A stretch of DNA of 64,000 nucleotides from Amycolatopsis lexingtonensis. Its GTDB lineage: Bacteria > Actinomycetota > Actinomycetes > Mycobacteriales > Pseudonocardiaceae. Below the pieces are notes generated by a model, which searched no databases, was not told where the DNA came from, and saw nothing but the letters and a program-made list of their open reading frames with translations. Of the stretch, positions 8,544 through 17,813 are shown in pieces. The first letter of the stretch is position 1; the number at the start of each line of letters is the position of its first letter. The stretch is taken from NCBI RefSeq assembly GCF_014873755.1, contig NZ_JADBEG010000001.1:3598501-3662500 (forward strand), written 5' to 3'. Made by a program: the position numbers and the translations under genes.

Positions 8544-9503
8544 TCATCGGAGCGGCAGGCTTTCGAGGGTGAACACCGGGCTGGTCAGCGGAGTGCCGTA
8601 CAGGTAGGTGTCCATCTGGGAATTGGTCACCAGCAACCGATCGCCGCTCACGACGACGCCGGTCGTGGTGTCGGCGCCCGGGTAGGTGCGTTCGGAGACG
8701 ACGGTCGCCCGGGTGCTGTCGCCGGAGAGCCGCACGGTGTCGACTTCGTCGTCGACCGAGCGGGCGATGTAGAGGACGTTGCCCCGCAGCGCGATGCCGT
8801 CGGCGCTGGGCAGGGGCGGCGCGACGATCTTGCGGACTTCACCGGTGGCGAGGGTGAGCCGGTAGAGCGCGCCGCTGTACCAGTAGCCGATGATCAACGA
8901 CTTGCCGTCGGGGGTGGCGACGATGCCGTTGCCGTTGGACTGGCCGGCCACGTAGTCCGGCAGGCGGTAGGCCACTTCCAGAGTCCGGTGGGCGCCGGTG
9001 GCGGGGGCGCGCACCTCGGCGGCCGGGATCCGATAGACCACGGCGCGGAAGGAGTCGGTGATGTAGACGTCCCCGTCCGGGGTGACGGCGGCGTCGTTGA
9101 CGAGAGTCGGCTCGCCCGTTTCCGGGACGGTGTAAGCGGAAACGAGCTTTCCGGTGGCGGTGTAGGTGAAGAAGCGTCCGGTGAAGGCGCCGGCGACCAG
9201 CAGGCGATCGCCGGCGATCTTGATCCCGGCGGCCTGGGTGCGCCCGTCCTGGCCGCCCGGCAGGAACGGCTCGAGCGTCTTCGCCCCGGCGCGCCCGCGG
9301 TACACGGTGCCGTCGCCGATGCTGGCGGTGTAGACGTACTGCTGGTCGGCCGTGACGCTTTCGGGGAAAGCATTGCCGCCGTTGATCGTGATCGCGTAGC
9401 CGCTGCTCCCGTGTGCAGTGGCGGGAGCGGCGAGGGTGGCCAGAGCGGCAGCCGTCGTGGTGAGGGTGAGCAGCGTGCGCCGCAGGGCGGTGCGGGTGGA
9501 CAT
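8544..9503 (-). CDS. secreted beta-propeller (SMP-30/NHL-like) protein
   Basis: A 319-residue protein with a clear signal peptide: basic start MSTRTALRRT, hydrophobic stretch and a cleavage-like APATAHG at about residue 30. The remainder shows repeated propeller strands (VTPDGDVYITDSF, VATPDGKSLIIGY) typical of SMP-30 or gluconolactonase-like periplasmic or extracellular proteins. The ATG at 9503 is chosen because it begins the signal peptide. No catalytic metal ligands can be assigned with confidence. It is convergent with the epoxide hydrolase. Confidence 0.8.
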   Translation of the reverse strand: MSTRTALRRTLLTLTTTAAALATLAAPATAHGSSGYAITINGGNAFPESVTADQQYVYTASIGDGTVYRGRAGAKTLEPFLPGGQDGRTQAAGIKIAGDRLLVAGAFTGRFFTYTATGKLVSAYTVPETGEPTLVNDAAVTPDGDVYITDSFRAVVYRIPAAEVRAPATGAHRTLEVAYRLPDYVAGQSNGNGIVATPDGKSLIIGYWYSGALYRLTLATGEVRKIVAPPLPSADGIALRGNVLYIARSVDDEVDTVRLSGDSTRATVVSERTYPGADTTTGVVVSGDRLLVTNSQMDTYLYGTPLTSPVFTLESLPLR

Positions 9504-9547
9504 CGTGCTGGACCTTTCCGGTCGAGTCGAAGAGAAAGTGCGGCTGG

Positions 9548-10408
9548 TCAACGCAGTGCGTCGGCGACCGCGGTGGCCAGGGACGTGGTCGGGCGGCCGA
9601 GCAGGCGGCTCAGGTCGCCGGATTCGGTGAACAGCTCACCGCGGCCCAGGCCCAGATCCGCGTCGGCGAGGACGTTCGCCAGCTCGGCGGGCAGCCCCGC
9701 GCCGATCAGCGCCTCGGCGAGCTGGTCCGCCGGCAGATCGGTGTAGGCGATGGGCTTCCCGGTGGCGGCCGAGACCGTCGCGGCGAGCTCGGCCAGGGTG
9801 AACGCCTCGTCGCCGCCCAGTTCGTACACCGCGCCGTCGTGCCCTTCGGTGGTCAGCACGACGGCCGCGGCCTCGGCGTAGTCGGCGCGGGTTGCGGCGC
9901 TGACCTTTCCCTGGCCCGCGGCGCCGATGACCGCGCCGTGCTCGCGGACCGCGGGCAGGGTGGCGGTGTAGTTCTCCAGGTACCAGCTGTTGCGCAGCAG
10001 CACGTGGGTAACACCGCGCTCCCGCAGGTACTCCTCGGTGGCCCGATGGGTCGCGGCGAGGATCGTGGTGGCCGTGTCGGCGTGCGTCATGCTCGTGTAG
10101 ACCACTGAGGACACTCCCGCGGCCAGCGCGGCGTCGATGGCACGCCGATGGTGGGCGACGCGCTCGTCGACGGGGAACGAAGCCGAGACCAGGAGCAGTT
10201 TCCCGGCTCCCGCGAAAGCCGCCGTGAGGCTGTCCGGGTCGGCGAAATCGGCCCGGCGCGCCACGACGCCGCGATCGGCCAAGTCCTTGAGCGCCGCGAG
10301 GTCCCGGCCGGTCGCGACGATCCGCGAAGCGGGAACTCCGCGCCGCAGCAACGCTTCGACGGTGAGCCTGCCCAGCTGGCCGGTGGCTCCGGTGACGACG
10401 ATGGACAC
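9548..10408 (-). CDS. NmrA-like NAD(P)-binding reductase
   Basis: A 286-residue atypical SDR of the NmrA/quinone oxidoreductase-2 type. The N-terminal motif is VVTGATGQLGRLTVEALL; LLLVSASFPVDERVAHHRRA and the asparagine in LLRNSWYLENY match the family. The GTG at 10408 starts directly on the beta-strand before the glycine motif. It is divergent from an HxlR regulator, the usual pairing for redox- or quinone-responsive reductases. Confidence 0.87.
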   Translation of the reverse strand: MSIVVTGATGQLGRLTVEALLRRGVPASRIVATGRDLAALKDLADRGVVARRADFADPDSLTAAFAGAGKLLLVSASFPVDERVAHHRRAIDAALAAGVSSVVYTSMTHADTATTILAATHRATEEYLRERGVTHVLLRNSWYLENYTATLPAVREHGAVIGAAGQGKVSAATRADYAEAAAVVLTTEGHDGAVYELGGDEAFTLAELAATVSAATGKPIAYTDLPADQLAEALIGAGLPAELANVLADADLGLGRGELFTESGDLSRLLGRPTTSLATAVADALR

Positions 10409-10469
10409 GTGCGATCCTCGTTTCCGCCGCGGCCCTTCCGCGGCACGGGGTCCACGATGACTCCATGGC

Positions 10470-10510
10470 TTACCATCGGGAAGTAGCCACCTTTTGGTAA
10501 GGTAGCCACC
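10470..10510. promoter_or_regulatory. repeat cluster between NmrA-like and hxlR genes
   Basis: The divergent gap contains an inverted repeat TTACCA (10470-10475) / TGGTAA (10495-10500) and a direct repeat GTAGCCACC (10483-10491 and 10502-10510, 19 bp apart). This is the likely operator region for the adjacent HxlR protein. The assignment is from position and symmetry only. Confidence 0.5.
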
Positions 10511-10527
10511 CGCCGGAAAGGGAAGAG

Positions 10528-10941
10528 GTGGGCGTGGTGACGACCGGCAAGGCTGTGACCGGGAAGACAGCATCGTGGGATCCGTATGCGCGCGGCTGCC
10601 CGTCCCGGGATCTGCTCGACCGGATCGGCGACAAGTGGTCGATCCTGGTGCTCGGCGAGCTCGGCAAGCAAGGGCCGTGCCGGTTCACCCAGCTGCGCAA
10701 CCGGCTGTCGGGCGTGAGCGAGAAGATGCTCACCCAGACGCTGCGCGCCCTCGAGCGTGACGGCCTGGTCCGGCGAACGGTCTACCCGGCGGTGCCGGTG
10801 CGCGTGGAGTACGGCCTGACCCCGCTGGGCGAAACCCTGCGGGTGCCGCTGAAGGCGCTCACGGAGTGGTCGGTGCAGCACCTGCCGGAGGTTCTCGCGG
10901 CCCACGATGCCTACGACAACCGCGACGAGCACGCCGGCTGA
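10528..10941 (+). CDS. HxlR-family regulator
   Basis: A 137-residue protein with the HxlR signature: CPSRDLLDRIGDKWSILVLG at about residues 24-43, then FTQLRNRLSGVSEKMLTQTL and the wing VRRTVYPAVPVRVEY. The early cysteine could act as a redox sensor, as in some relatives. Two adjacent GTG codons (10528 and 10534) are possible starts. Control of the divergent NmrA-like reductase is inferred. Confidence 0.9.
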   Translation: MGVVTTGKAVTGKTASWDPYARGCPSRDLLDRIGDKWSILVLGELGKQGPCRFTQLRNRLSGVSEKMLTQTLRALERDGLVRRTVYPAVPVRVEYGLTPLGETLRVPLKALTEWSVQHLPEVLAAHDAYDNRDEHAG

Positions 10942-11065
10942 CGGCCTGCGCACCGATCCCGACATCCGCCGGCACCATCTACGCCGGCTCGTCCCAAGTG
11001 CAACGGGACCGTGGGAACTCCTGCTCGGCCTGCGCAAGGAACCGAAACGAGCCTGATCGAGAAGT

Positions 11066-11644
11066 TCAGGTGCGGATGGCCCGGACGGCGGTGTCGTAGA
11101 GCTCGAGCATGTCGGCTTGCCCGCGCAGGCGGACCCATTCCTCGTTGGCGATCTGCAGGCAGACGATCGCCGCCGCGGCGATCGCGCGGGCGTTGAGAGC
11201 GCGCTGGTCGGAGCCGGGCAGCCGTGGCTCGATCAGCGGGGCGAACAGGTCTTGCCAGCGGGCTTGTTTCTCGGCGTGCCCGGCGCGCAGGGAGTCGTTG
11301 CCGAACAGTAGCGAGATGAACGCCAAACGGTCTTCGGCGGTCATCTCGATCTCCTCGAGCACCCCGAACGCCGCACGCAACGCCGTCCACGCATCCTCAC
11401 CGGCCGGACGCTCCGCGAGACGCGCGGCGATCAGCTCGCCCTGTTCGGCCAGGCTGCTCAGCGCGAGATCTTCCTTGCTGCGGAAGTAGTTGAACAGCGT
11501 CCGCCGGGACACTCCCGCCGCGGCGGCGACCTCGTCGAGGGTCGTGTTGTCGTAGCCCTTCGCGGCGAACAACTCGATGGCGGTCCGGGCGAGCAGTGAG
11601 CGGACCACGGAGCGGGTCTGTTCCCGAAGAGGTTTGGCAGCCAT
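11066..11644 (-). CDS. TetR-family regulator
   Basis: A 192-residue protein with the TetR DNA-binding domain at about residues 10-60 (LFAAKGYDNTTLDEVAAAAG, VSRRTLFNYFRSKEDL). The C-terminal part is a helical ligand domain with no assignable inducer. The ATG at 11644 begins with MAAKPLREQ. It is divergent from an SDR gene with a nested palindrome between them. Confidence 0.9.
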   Translation of the reverse strand: MAAKPLREQTRSVVRSLLARTAIELFAAKGYDNTTLDEVAAAAGVSRRTLFNYFRSKEDLALSSLAEQGELIAARLAERPAGEDAWTALRAAFGVLEEIEMTAEDRLAFISLLFGNDSLRAGHAEKQARWQDLFAPLIEPRLPGSDQRALNARAIAAAAIVCLQIANEEWVRLRGQADMLELYDTAVRAIRT

Positions 11645-11672
11645 GCACCCATGGTACGTCACGTCACACCAT

Positions 11673-11703
11673 GCACTGTCTTGCACTCAGTGCACGACAG
11701 TGC
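11673..11703. promoter_or_regulatory. nested palindrome, likely TetR operator
   Basis: Two inverted repeats share the same centre at 11688: inner TGCACT/AGTGCA (11682-11694) and outer GCACTGT/ACAGTGC (11673-11679 and 11697-11703). The site lies 13 bp before the SDR start and 28 bp before the tetR start, so a bound repressor would block both. The assignment is inferred. Confidence 0.65.
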
Positions 11704-11716
11704 GTAGGGTGAAGCC

Positions 11717-12532
11717 ATGAGCAAAATCGACTACCACCGCCAGACCGTCATCGTCACCGGCGCCAGCTCCGGCCTCGGCGCCGAATTCGCCCGCCGGCTC
11801 GCCCGCCGCGGCGCCGACCTCGTCCTCGTCGCCCGCCGCGCCGACCGGCTGGAGAGCCTGGCCGCCGAACTCACCCGCGCCCACGGCGTCACCGTCACCA
11901 CCGTCGCCCGTGACCTGGGCCGGCCCGACGCCGGCCGCACCCTGCGCGCCGAGCTCGAATCCCGTGGCATCCACGCCACCGGGCTGGTCAACAACGCCGG
12001 CTTCGGCACCCACGACGCCTTCACCGACGAAGACCCCGACCGCCTGCAGAGCATGATCGCGCTGAACATCAGCGCCCTGGTCGACCTCAGCCGCGCCTAC
12101 ATCGGACCGCTGACCGCCGCCGACACCGGCATCCTCATCAACGTCGCCAGCCTGCTCGGCTTCCAGCCCATCCCCTACATGAGCGTCTACGCCGCCACCA
12201 AAGCCTTCGTCCTGAACTTCACCGAAGGACTCTGGGAAGAAGCCCGCGGCACCGGCCTGCGCGTCCTGGCCGTCAACCCCGGCGCGACCCGCACCGAGTT
12301 CTACGACGCCGCCGGCAGCCAGACCGCCGACCTCGGCACCAAACGAGCCACCCCCGAACAGGTCGTGAAGATCGCCCTGGACACCCTCGACCGCCGATCC
12401 GCACCCCCCTCCGTCATCACCAACAGCGGATCCCTCGCCCTCCTCGGCAGGCTCCTGTCCCGCCGCCACATGGTCCGCCTCATCGGCTGGATGGCCCGCC
12501 GCTCACAGACCGCCGCTCCCGCCCACAGCTGA
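11717..12532 (+). CDS. short-chain dehydrogenase/reductase
   Basis: A 271-residue classical SDR. The cofactor motif TGASSGLGAEFARRL is at about residues 14-28, NNAG is present, and the catalytic YxxxK appears as SVYAATKAF with an upstream serine in LINVASLLG. The basic residue following the glycine motif (VARRADRL) suggests NADP preference. It is probably repressed by the divergent TetR through the palindrome at 11673-11703. Confidence 0.9.
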   Translation: MSKIDYHRQTVIVTGASSGLGAEFARRLARRGADLVLVARRADRLESLAAELTRAHGVTVTTVARDLGRPDAGRTLRAELESRGIHATGLVNNAGFGTHDAFTDEDPDRLQSMIALNISALVDLSRAYIGPLTAADTGILINVASLLGFQPIPYMSVYAATKAFVLNFTEGLWEEARGTGLRVLAVNPGATRTEFYDAAGSQTADLGTKRATPEQVVKIALDTLDRRSAPPSVITNSGSLALLGRLLSRRHMVRLIGWMARRSQTAAPAHS

Positions 12533-12543
12533 GGAACACCGCC

Positions 12544-12931
12544 ATGACCACCGGAGAAGTCACCACACCGGCCACCGACGCCGAGCGGTTCCTCCTGATC
12601 CGGCAAACCCAGCGCGCCGAGGCGGCGATCGACACCGACTTCGGACATCGCTCGCGACACGAGACCGCGATGAGGGAACTCGTGGCCGTCGTGCAGGGCA
12701 TCGGCTACCCGCACCGCAACCTCCGCCGGTTCATGCGCCCGGCCCGCCGCCGGCGAGCACCTCGTCCCCGTCACGCTCGGCCCCGCCCCGCCGCAAGGTC
12801 CTCGACCGCACGACCTCCGGCAACGTCACCCCAAGAGCATCCGCGGGCAAGATCGCCGGAACGCCGCCCGCCTGCTCTACTCCCCCGTCGGCCAGCGCGC
12901 CGAAGCTCTCCTCGGCTTCTTCCTCCGCTGA
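12544..12931 (+). pseudogene. internally deleted aldehyde dehydrogenase (coniferyl-aldehyde type)
   Basis: The first 65 codons (FLLIRQTQRAEAAIDTDFGH, then RSRHETAMREL and NLRRFMRPARR) match the N-terminus of coniferyl-aldehyde dehydrogenase-like enzymes. Short segments further on match the C-terminal region in other frames (KVLDRTTSGNVT near 12800; SPVGQRAEALLGFFLR ending at the stop 12929-12931). The whole catalytic middle is missing. The first frame runs on into the next gene without a stop. Identity rests on short matches recognised by eye. Confidence 0.5.
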
Positions 12932-12978
12932 AGGAAGCACCACCAGCACCCGCGAACACTCCTGGCAGGAGACCATCG

Positions 12979-13884
12979 ATGGCTGATCACGACCTCGTTC
13001 TCGTCACCGGCGCCGGCGGCATCGGGCGCCGCGTCACCGAGCTGCTGCGCGCGCAGGACGTGCCGGTCCGCGTCCTGGTCCGCCGCGACGACGACCGCGC
13101 GGCCGCGGTACGGGCACTCGGTGCCGAGGTCGTCACCGGAGACCTCACCCGGCCCGACACCGTGTCGGCCGCCCTCGACGGCGTCCGCCGGGCGTACTTC
13201 GGGCTCAGCGTGTCCCCGGACCACCTGCTGGCGGCGACCATCATGGCCACGGTCGCTAAGGCACACGGCGAACTCGACCTGCTGGTGGACATGTCGCAGA
13301 TGACGGTGTCCCAGATGACCGCCACCAGCACCGCGGAATCCCACCAGCAACGGCTGCACTGGCTGGCGGAACAGGTACTGGACTGGTCCGGCCTGCCCGT
13401 GGTGCACGTACGCCCGACCTCATTCCTCGACAACCCGCTGTTCACCGCCCTCGCGGCGCGATCGATCCGCGAAAACGGCACACTGGCACTGCCGTTCGGC
13501 ACCGGACGCACCTCGCCGGTCGCCGCCGAAGACGTCGCCCAGGTGGTCGCCACTGTCCTGCGCGAGCCCGAAGAGCACGCCGGGAAGGTGTACGAACTGA
13601 CCGGGCCCCGGGTGCTCGACATGGCCGGAGTGGCTGCGGAGTTCTCGACCGCACTCGGCCGACGAGTGTCCTATGTGGATGTCCCGTTGGCACGGTGGCG
13701 CACGGAGGTCCTCGCGAACGCGGGCCTGCCACCGCACACCGAGCAGCACATCGTGACCATGGCAAAGCTGCACCGCGAAAACCGGTACGACCGCGCCACC
13801 GACCACGTCGAACGCCTCACCGGGAAACGGCCCCTGACCGTCGAGGAGTTCGTCACCGCCCGCAAGGACCGCTACCTCGGCTGA
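12979..13884 (+). CDS. NmrA-like NAD(P)-binding reductase
   Basis: A 301-residue atypical SDR beginning MADHDLVLVTGAGGIGRRVT. It shares the layout of the NmrA-like protein at 9548-10408 (VRVLVRRDDDRAAAVRALGA; RPTSFLDNPLF) but is clearly a different member. The ATG at 12979 follows GGCAGGAG. Its frame is open upstream into the aldehyde dehydrogenase remnant, so a longer fused product cannot be formally excluded. The last gene before the IS110 remnant. Confidence 0.85.
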   Translation: MADHDLVLVTGAGGIGRRVTELLRAQDVPVRVLVRRDDDRAAAVRALGAEVVTGDLTRPDTVSAALDGVRRAYFGLSVSPDHLLAATIMATVAKAHGELDLLVDMSQMTVSQMTATSTAESHQQRLHWLAEQVLDWSGLPVVHVRPTSFLDNPLFTALAARSIRENGTLALPFGTGRTSPVAAEDVAQVVATVLREPEEHAGKVYELTGPRVLDMAGVAAEFSTALGRRVSYVDVPLARWRTEVLANAGLPPHTEQHIVTMAKLHRENRYDRATDHVERLTGKRPLTVEEFVTARKDRYLG

Positions 13885-13942
13885 CCGCCCGTGTTCTCTA
13901 CGCCTTGTCCGGTGGCGACGGTGCTCTTGTGCATCTTGGGTT

Positions 13943-15078
13943 CTAGCGGTCGTCGCAACACCTGACACTGGAGGTGTTGCCATCACAGAAAAACGTCGAC
14001 GAGGATGCCGCTGCCCTATCCTTGTAGTCGGCAGGCTCGGGAAGTGACTGTTCCGAAGTGCTGACCACGGGGTTCAGGTCAGCCGCGCTGGAGTCAGGAG
14101 CCGCCCCCGAATGTCCTCCCGAGCCTGCCGCCAAACGCTCCGCGTCACCGACCATCCGACGGTAGACGACATCGGACAGACGGCGTTTCAGACACCGCAT
14201 CGCTTCCATGCTCGTCTTGCCCTCCGCCAATCTCCGCCGGTAGCAGGCACGGCCGGGGGTGTCGTGCCGGAGCTGGACAATGGCCACCACGTGCAAAACC
14301 CGATTGATCCTGCGGTTTCCCGCCCGCGACAGCCGGTGCCGACGACGATCACCATAGGACGCCTCCAACGGTGCGGTGCCGTTCCAGGACGCGAACAGCT
14401 CCAGCAGGGTGCTGCCGGTGGAGGCGACCAGCTCGCCCAGTTCGGCGTTGGCTGTCTTGATCCGCTTGTCGATGCGGTCCAGCTCGGTGATCAGGTCCGC
14501 GGCCGGCCGCCGGCGGGTCCTGCCCACGACATCACGCGGCCGCACCGAGGACAGCAGCGCGCGGGCCTGGGTGGCGGACAGGAACTTCTTCGCCCCGCCG
14601 GCAAGCAGCTCGAACAGCAGGCGATGCAACCGGTTGACGACCTGGGTGCGAGCGTGGCCCAGCTCGTCACGGTGATCGACCAGCAAACGCAGCGCCACCG
14701 TCGCGTCATCGACCTGAACGAACCGCAAACCCTTGGCGCGTAGGGCAACCACCGCGACCGAGTGCGCGTCGACCGGGTCGGTCTCACGGCCCTGACCGGT
14801 AGCGAACACCCGCACCCACGCCGACAGTTTCGCCGGCACATCGACCACGGGTCTCGCTGTCGGCGACCAAGCGCTGCGCGAGATGGTGGCCGATGCCCCT
14901 GACAGCCCTCGACCGCCCACAATCGCTGCGAGTGCCGGCGACCGGTGGCCAGCATGCGGTGGTAGCCGTCCTGATCGGTGCCGAACCGGCCGGTGTGCAG
15001 CACGTGCTCGTGTTCGTCGATGATCTCGATGGTGGCGGACCGCTTGTGCGGATCCATGCCGATGACCACTGGCGTCAC
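13943..15078 (-). pseudogene. IS110-family transposase, decayed
   Basis: The N-terminus (from ATG 15078, VVIGMDPHKRSATIEIIDEH) carries the DEDD/RuvC-like start of IS110 transposases. The frame then changes at about GCQ/GIGHH and again at about SET/PVVDVPAKL (near 14840-14900) before the conserved DAHSVAVVALRAK region. Further on, about 25-30 residues that normally precede FASWNGTAPLEASYGD are missing. C-terminal motifs HRLSRAGNRRINRVLHVVAI are present. Two frameshifts plus a deletion make it non-functional. Element ends were not located. Confidence 0.85.
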
Positions 15079-15349
15079 GGAGTTCTCCTCGCTGTACCTG
15101 GGTTGGTATCAGGCGAGGTGGGCAGCGCTACTTCGAGCTGAGCAGACCCCTCCTGAGCCACATCCCGCGTCGAACACCTCGACCAAGCCTGGCCCGGCAT
15201 CGGTCGTACCGCCATTCAACAAGTAGCCGATGTGCGGACGAGGTACCTCGAGGAACGGGGCACCGGAAACCGGGTCTCTCTGGCCCGCAACCGCACCACC
15301 GGCTGTCCCGTGCACGCCGTACCGAAAGACCGGGAGCACGCGCGGTCAA
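15079..15349. other. gap without recognisable gene, probable IS110 flank
   Basis: No frame in this stretch looks like a known protein. IS110 elements carry a non-coding end upstream of the transposase that encodes a bridge RNA; part of this stretch may be such an end, but no structure was recognised. Confidence 0.35.
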
Positions 15350-15490
15350 CGGGAATCCGGTCTGGGGATGTGGATGCCGGCGGCGCGGAGCTTGGTCTCG
15401 AACAGCGCGGTCAGCCGCGCGACCGCCGGGGTCGGCTCTTCGCCGTGGCGGGCGATCAGCATGTAGCGGGTCGCGGCCTCGGTGCGGGCT
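15350..15490 (-). pseudogene. possible C-terminal remnant of a LysR-type regulator
   Basis: A short frame ends with TRYMLIARHGEEPTPAVARL then TALFETKLRAAGIHIP before a TGA. This resembles the last helix of LysR-type effector domains. No helix-turn-helix or effector-domain core is present nearby, so it would be a tail fragment only. The assignment is tentative. Confidence 0.3.
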
Positions 15491-15607
15491 TACAGACCGG
15501 TCACGATCGGTCAAGTCGGTTCCACGACGTCGCCGCCTGTTGGCCCGCTGCACGACATCCACGATTCCGGCCGCTGGCACGCCGAACAGCCGATTTCGAG
15601 TCGGCGG

Positions 15608-16948
15608 TCAGACCGCCAGCTCGACGACCACCAGCGTACCCTCGCCGCACGGAGGATCCTCGAACCGGGCGCGTCCGCCGTGGGCGGCTGCGGTGTCCGC
15701 GACGATTGCCAGGCCCAGGCCCGATCCCGGCAGCGCGCGGGCCATCGGGGCGCGCCAGAACCGGTCGAACGCGGGTCCTCTGTCCTCCGGAGCGACCCCG
15801 GGGCCGTCGTCCGCGACGGAGATCCGGCCCGGCGTCGAGCGGACCGTCACCGCGGACCCGGCCGGCGAGAACTTGATCGCGTTGTCGAGCAGGTTGAGGA
15901 CCATCCGCTCCAGCGCGGCCGCGTCACCGCGGACCGACCACTCGGCGTTTTCGACGTCGAACGTGTGGTCCCGGGCGCGGCTCGAAGCCCGCCGGACCGC
16001 CTGCCGGACCACGGTGGCCATGGCGACGTCGGCGTACTCCAGTCCGTGCTCGTCGCGGGCGAGCACGACGAGTTCGGTGACGAGGTCGCCGAGCTCCTCC
16101 GCCTGCACCTGCAGCCGGTCCAGCGTCCGCGCGCGCTGCCCGGCCGCCAGCGGACGGCCGGTGTGCTCGCTGCGGGCGAGCAGCTCGATGTTGGTGCGCA
16201 GACTGGTCAGCGGGGTGCGCAGCTCGTGGGCCGCGTCCGCCACGAGCGCCCGCTGGCGACGGCGGGACTCGGCGAGCGCGCCGGTCATCGCGGCGAACGC
16301 GCGGCCCATCCGGCCGACCTCGTCGCGGCCGGACACCGCCACCGGGAGCTCGAGGTCCTGGGTCCGGGCGATCTCCTCGGCGGCGCCGGTCAGCCGCGCC
16401 ATCGGCTCGAGCGTCCGGCGGGTGAGCAGCAGGCCCGCCGCGGCCGCGAGCGCCGCACCCAGCACCGACACCACGACCAGGACGTTGCGCAGCCCGGTCA
16501 GCGTGCTCTCGACCTCGGCGAGGCTGCGCGAGATGGCCACGACGTTCCCGTCGCCCGCCGGGCCGAGCAGCACCCGCACCGGCGTGCCGGACTGCGTGTG
16601 CCCGTCCCGCAGCGTCACCGTCCGCGTCGTGCGGTCCGACGGCTCGAGGACGACCGAGTCCACGCCGGCGGGCGAGCACGTCGTCCCGTCGGCCTTGAGC
16701 AGCTGGACCCCTTCGAGGAACCGCTGCAGCGGGCGGCCCCGGTTCACCGCGCGGCACAGGTCGGTCCAGTCCGGCTTCGGCAGGGCGGGGTCCTGCGCGC
16801 CGGGTGGCGGCCAGCCGCTGAGCAGCGTCTCGTCGAGCTGAGCGCGCAGGTTGTGCTGCGTGGTCACGTACGTCACGGTGCTGATCGACGCGATCGCGAA
16901 CGCCACGATCGCCGCGGTGATCAGCGCGACGCGGCTGCGCAGCAGCAT
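15608..16948 (-). CDS. sensor histidine kinase of an OmpR-type two-component system
   Basis: A 446-residue membrane kinase: an N-terminal membrane segment (VALITAAIVAFAIASI), an extracytoplasmic loop of about 110 residues, a second segment (VLVVVSVLGAALAAAAGLLL), HAMP, the H-box ADAAHELRTPLTSL, N-box NLLDNAIKFS, and ATP motifs DDGPGV and GSGLGLAI. The ATG at 16948 has GGAG upstream; a GTG at 16972 overlapping the response-regulator stop (GTGA) is an alternative start. It is encoded directly after its response regulator. Confidence 0.92.
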   Translation of the reverse strand: MLLRSRVALITAAIVAFAIASISTVTYVTTQHNLRAQLDETLLSGWPPPGAQDPALPKPDWTDLCRAVNRGRPLQRFLEGVQLLKADGTTCSPAGVDSVVLEPSDRTTRTVTLRDGHTQSGTPVRVLLGPAGDGNVVAISRSLAEVESTLTGLRNVLVVVSVLGAALAAAAGLLLTRRTLEPMARLTGAAEEIARTQDLELPVAVSGRDEVGRMGRAFAAMTGALAESRRRQRALVADAAHELRTPLTSLRTNIELLARSEHTGRPLAAGQRARTLDRLQVQAEELGDLVTELVVLARDEHGLEYADVAMATVVRQAVRRASSRARDHTFDVENAEWSVRGDAAALERMVLNLLDNAIKFSPAGSAVTVRSTPGRISVADDGPGVAPEDRGPAFDRFWRAPMARALPGSGLGLAIVADTAAAHGGRARFEDPPCGEGTLVVVELAV

Positions 16949-16968
16949 CCGGCGCTCTCCACGGCGTT

Positions 16969-17646
16969 TCACGGCGCCCGCAACACGAACCCGACACCGC
17001 GCACGGTGTGCAGCAGCCGGCTCGCCCCGCCCGCCTCGGTCTTGCGCCGCAGGTACCCGACGTAGACGTCGAGGTTGTTGGTACGGCTCGGTTCCGTCCC
17101 CCACACCGCCTGGCGCAGCTGATGCTTGGTCAGCACCTTGCCCGGGGCGTCCAGGAAAGCCGTCAGGAGGTCGAACTCGGTCGGCGTCAGCTCCATCCGC
17201 TGCCCGCCGCGGGTGACCTCGCGGGTGCGCGGGTCGAGCTCCAGGTCGGCGAACCGGCGGACCTCGGGCACGGACCGGCGGCCGCGGTTCTGCTTCAGCA
17301 GCGCCCGGACGCGGGCGAGCAGTTCCTCCAGGGCGAACGGCTTGACGAGGTAGTCGTCGGCCCCGGAGTCGAGGCCGGTGACCCGGTCGCCGAGCGCGTC
17401 GCGCGCGGTGAGCATCAGCACCGGCAGCCGCTCGCCCGCCGCGCGGATGCGCCGGCACGTCTCCAGGCCGTCGACCCCGGGCATCATCACGTCGAGGATC
17501 ACCAGGTCGGGCTTCCGTTCGCCGGCAACGACTTCGAGCGCCGTCACACCGCAGATCGCCGTGTCGACGCCGTAACCCTCGAACTCCAGGCTGCGCTGAA
17601 GGCTTTCCCGCACGTCGGGATCGTCGTCCACCACCAGCAGTCGCAC
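16969..17646 (-). CDS. OmpR-family response regulator
   Basis: A 225-residue protein with a receiver domain (acidic VVDDDPD, phospho-acceptor D52 in LVILDVMMPG, conserved lysine in LVKPFA) and an OmpR winged helix (LTPTEFDLLTAFLDAPGKVL; YVGYLRRKTE; GVGFVL). Start is GTG at 17646. It overlaps or abuts the kinase gene and is divergent from the glycosyltransferase operon at 17814, which it may control. Confidence 0.93.
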   Translation of the reverse strand: MRLLVVDDDPDVRESLQRSLEFEGYGVDTAICGVTALEVVAGERKPDLVILDVMMPGVDGLETCRRIRAAGERLPVLMLTARDALGDRVTGLDSGADDYLVKPFALEELLARVRALLKQNRGRRSVPEVRRFADLELDPRTREVTRGGQRMELTPTEFDLLTAFLDAPGKVLTKHQLRQAVWGTEPSRTNNLDVYVGYLRRKTEAGGASRLLHTVRGVGFVLRAP

Positions 17647-17692
17647 CCGGCGGAGGCTACGCGGTCAGCCTGTGCGTGAGCTGTAGATCCAC

Positions 17693-17731
17693 TTCTCATG
17701 ATTCTCTCAGGTAAAGACCAGGTGCTTCTCA
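17693..17731. promoter_or_regulatory. TTCTCA repeats upstream of the two-component and glycosyltransferase genes
   Basis: TTCTCA occurs at 17693-17698 and 17726-17731 and TTCTCT at 17702-17707 in the 167-bp divergent gap. OmpR-type regulators bind direct repeats, so these may be sites for the adjacent regulator, but the spacing (9 and 24 bp) is not a clean match to a classic box. Confidence 0.3.
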
Positions 17732-17813
17732 CGATCAGTAGTCCACCGTATGGGCAACGTAACCGGTCACACAGCGTCGTGCTCGGCCGCGAACCAGCGA
17801 GAACGGAGGAAGC

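Noticed and set aside
15482..17065. Long plus-strand open frame opposite the histidine kinase
   Set aside because: Arg/Pro-rich shadow composition; the minus strand encodes a complete kinase with all motifs.
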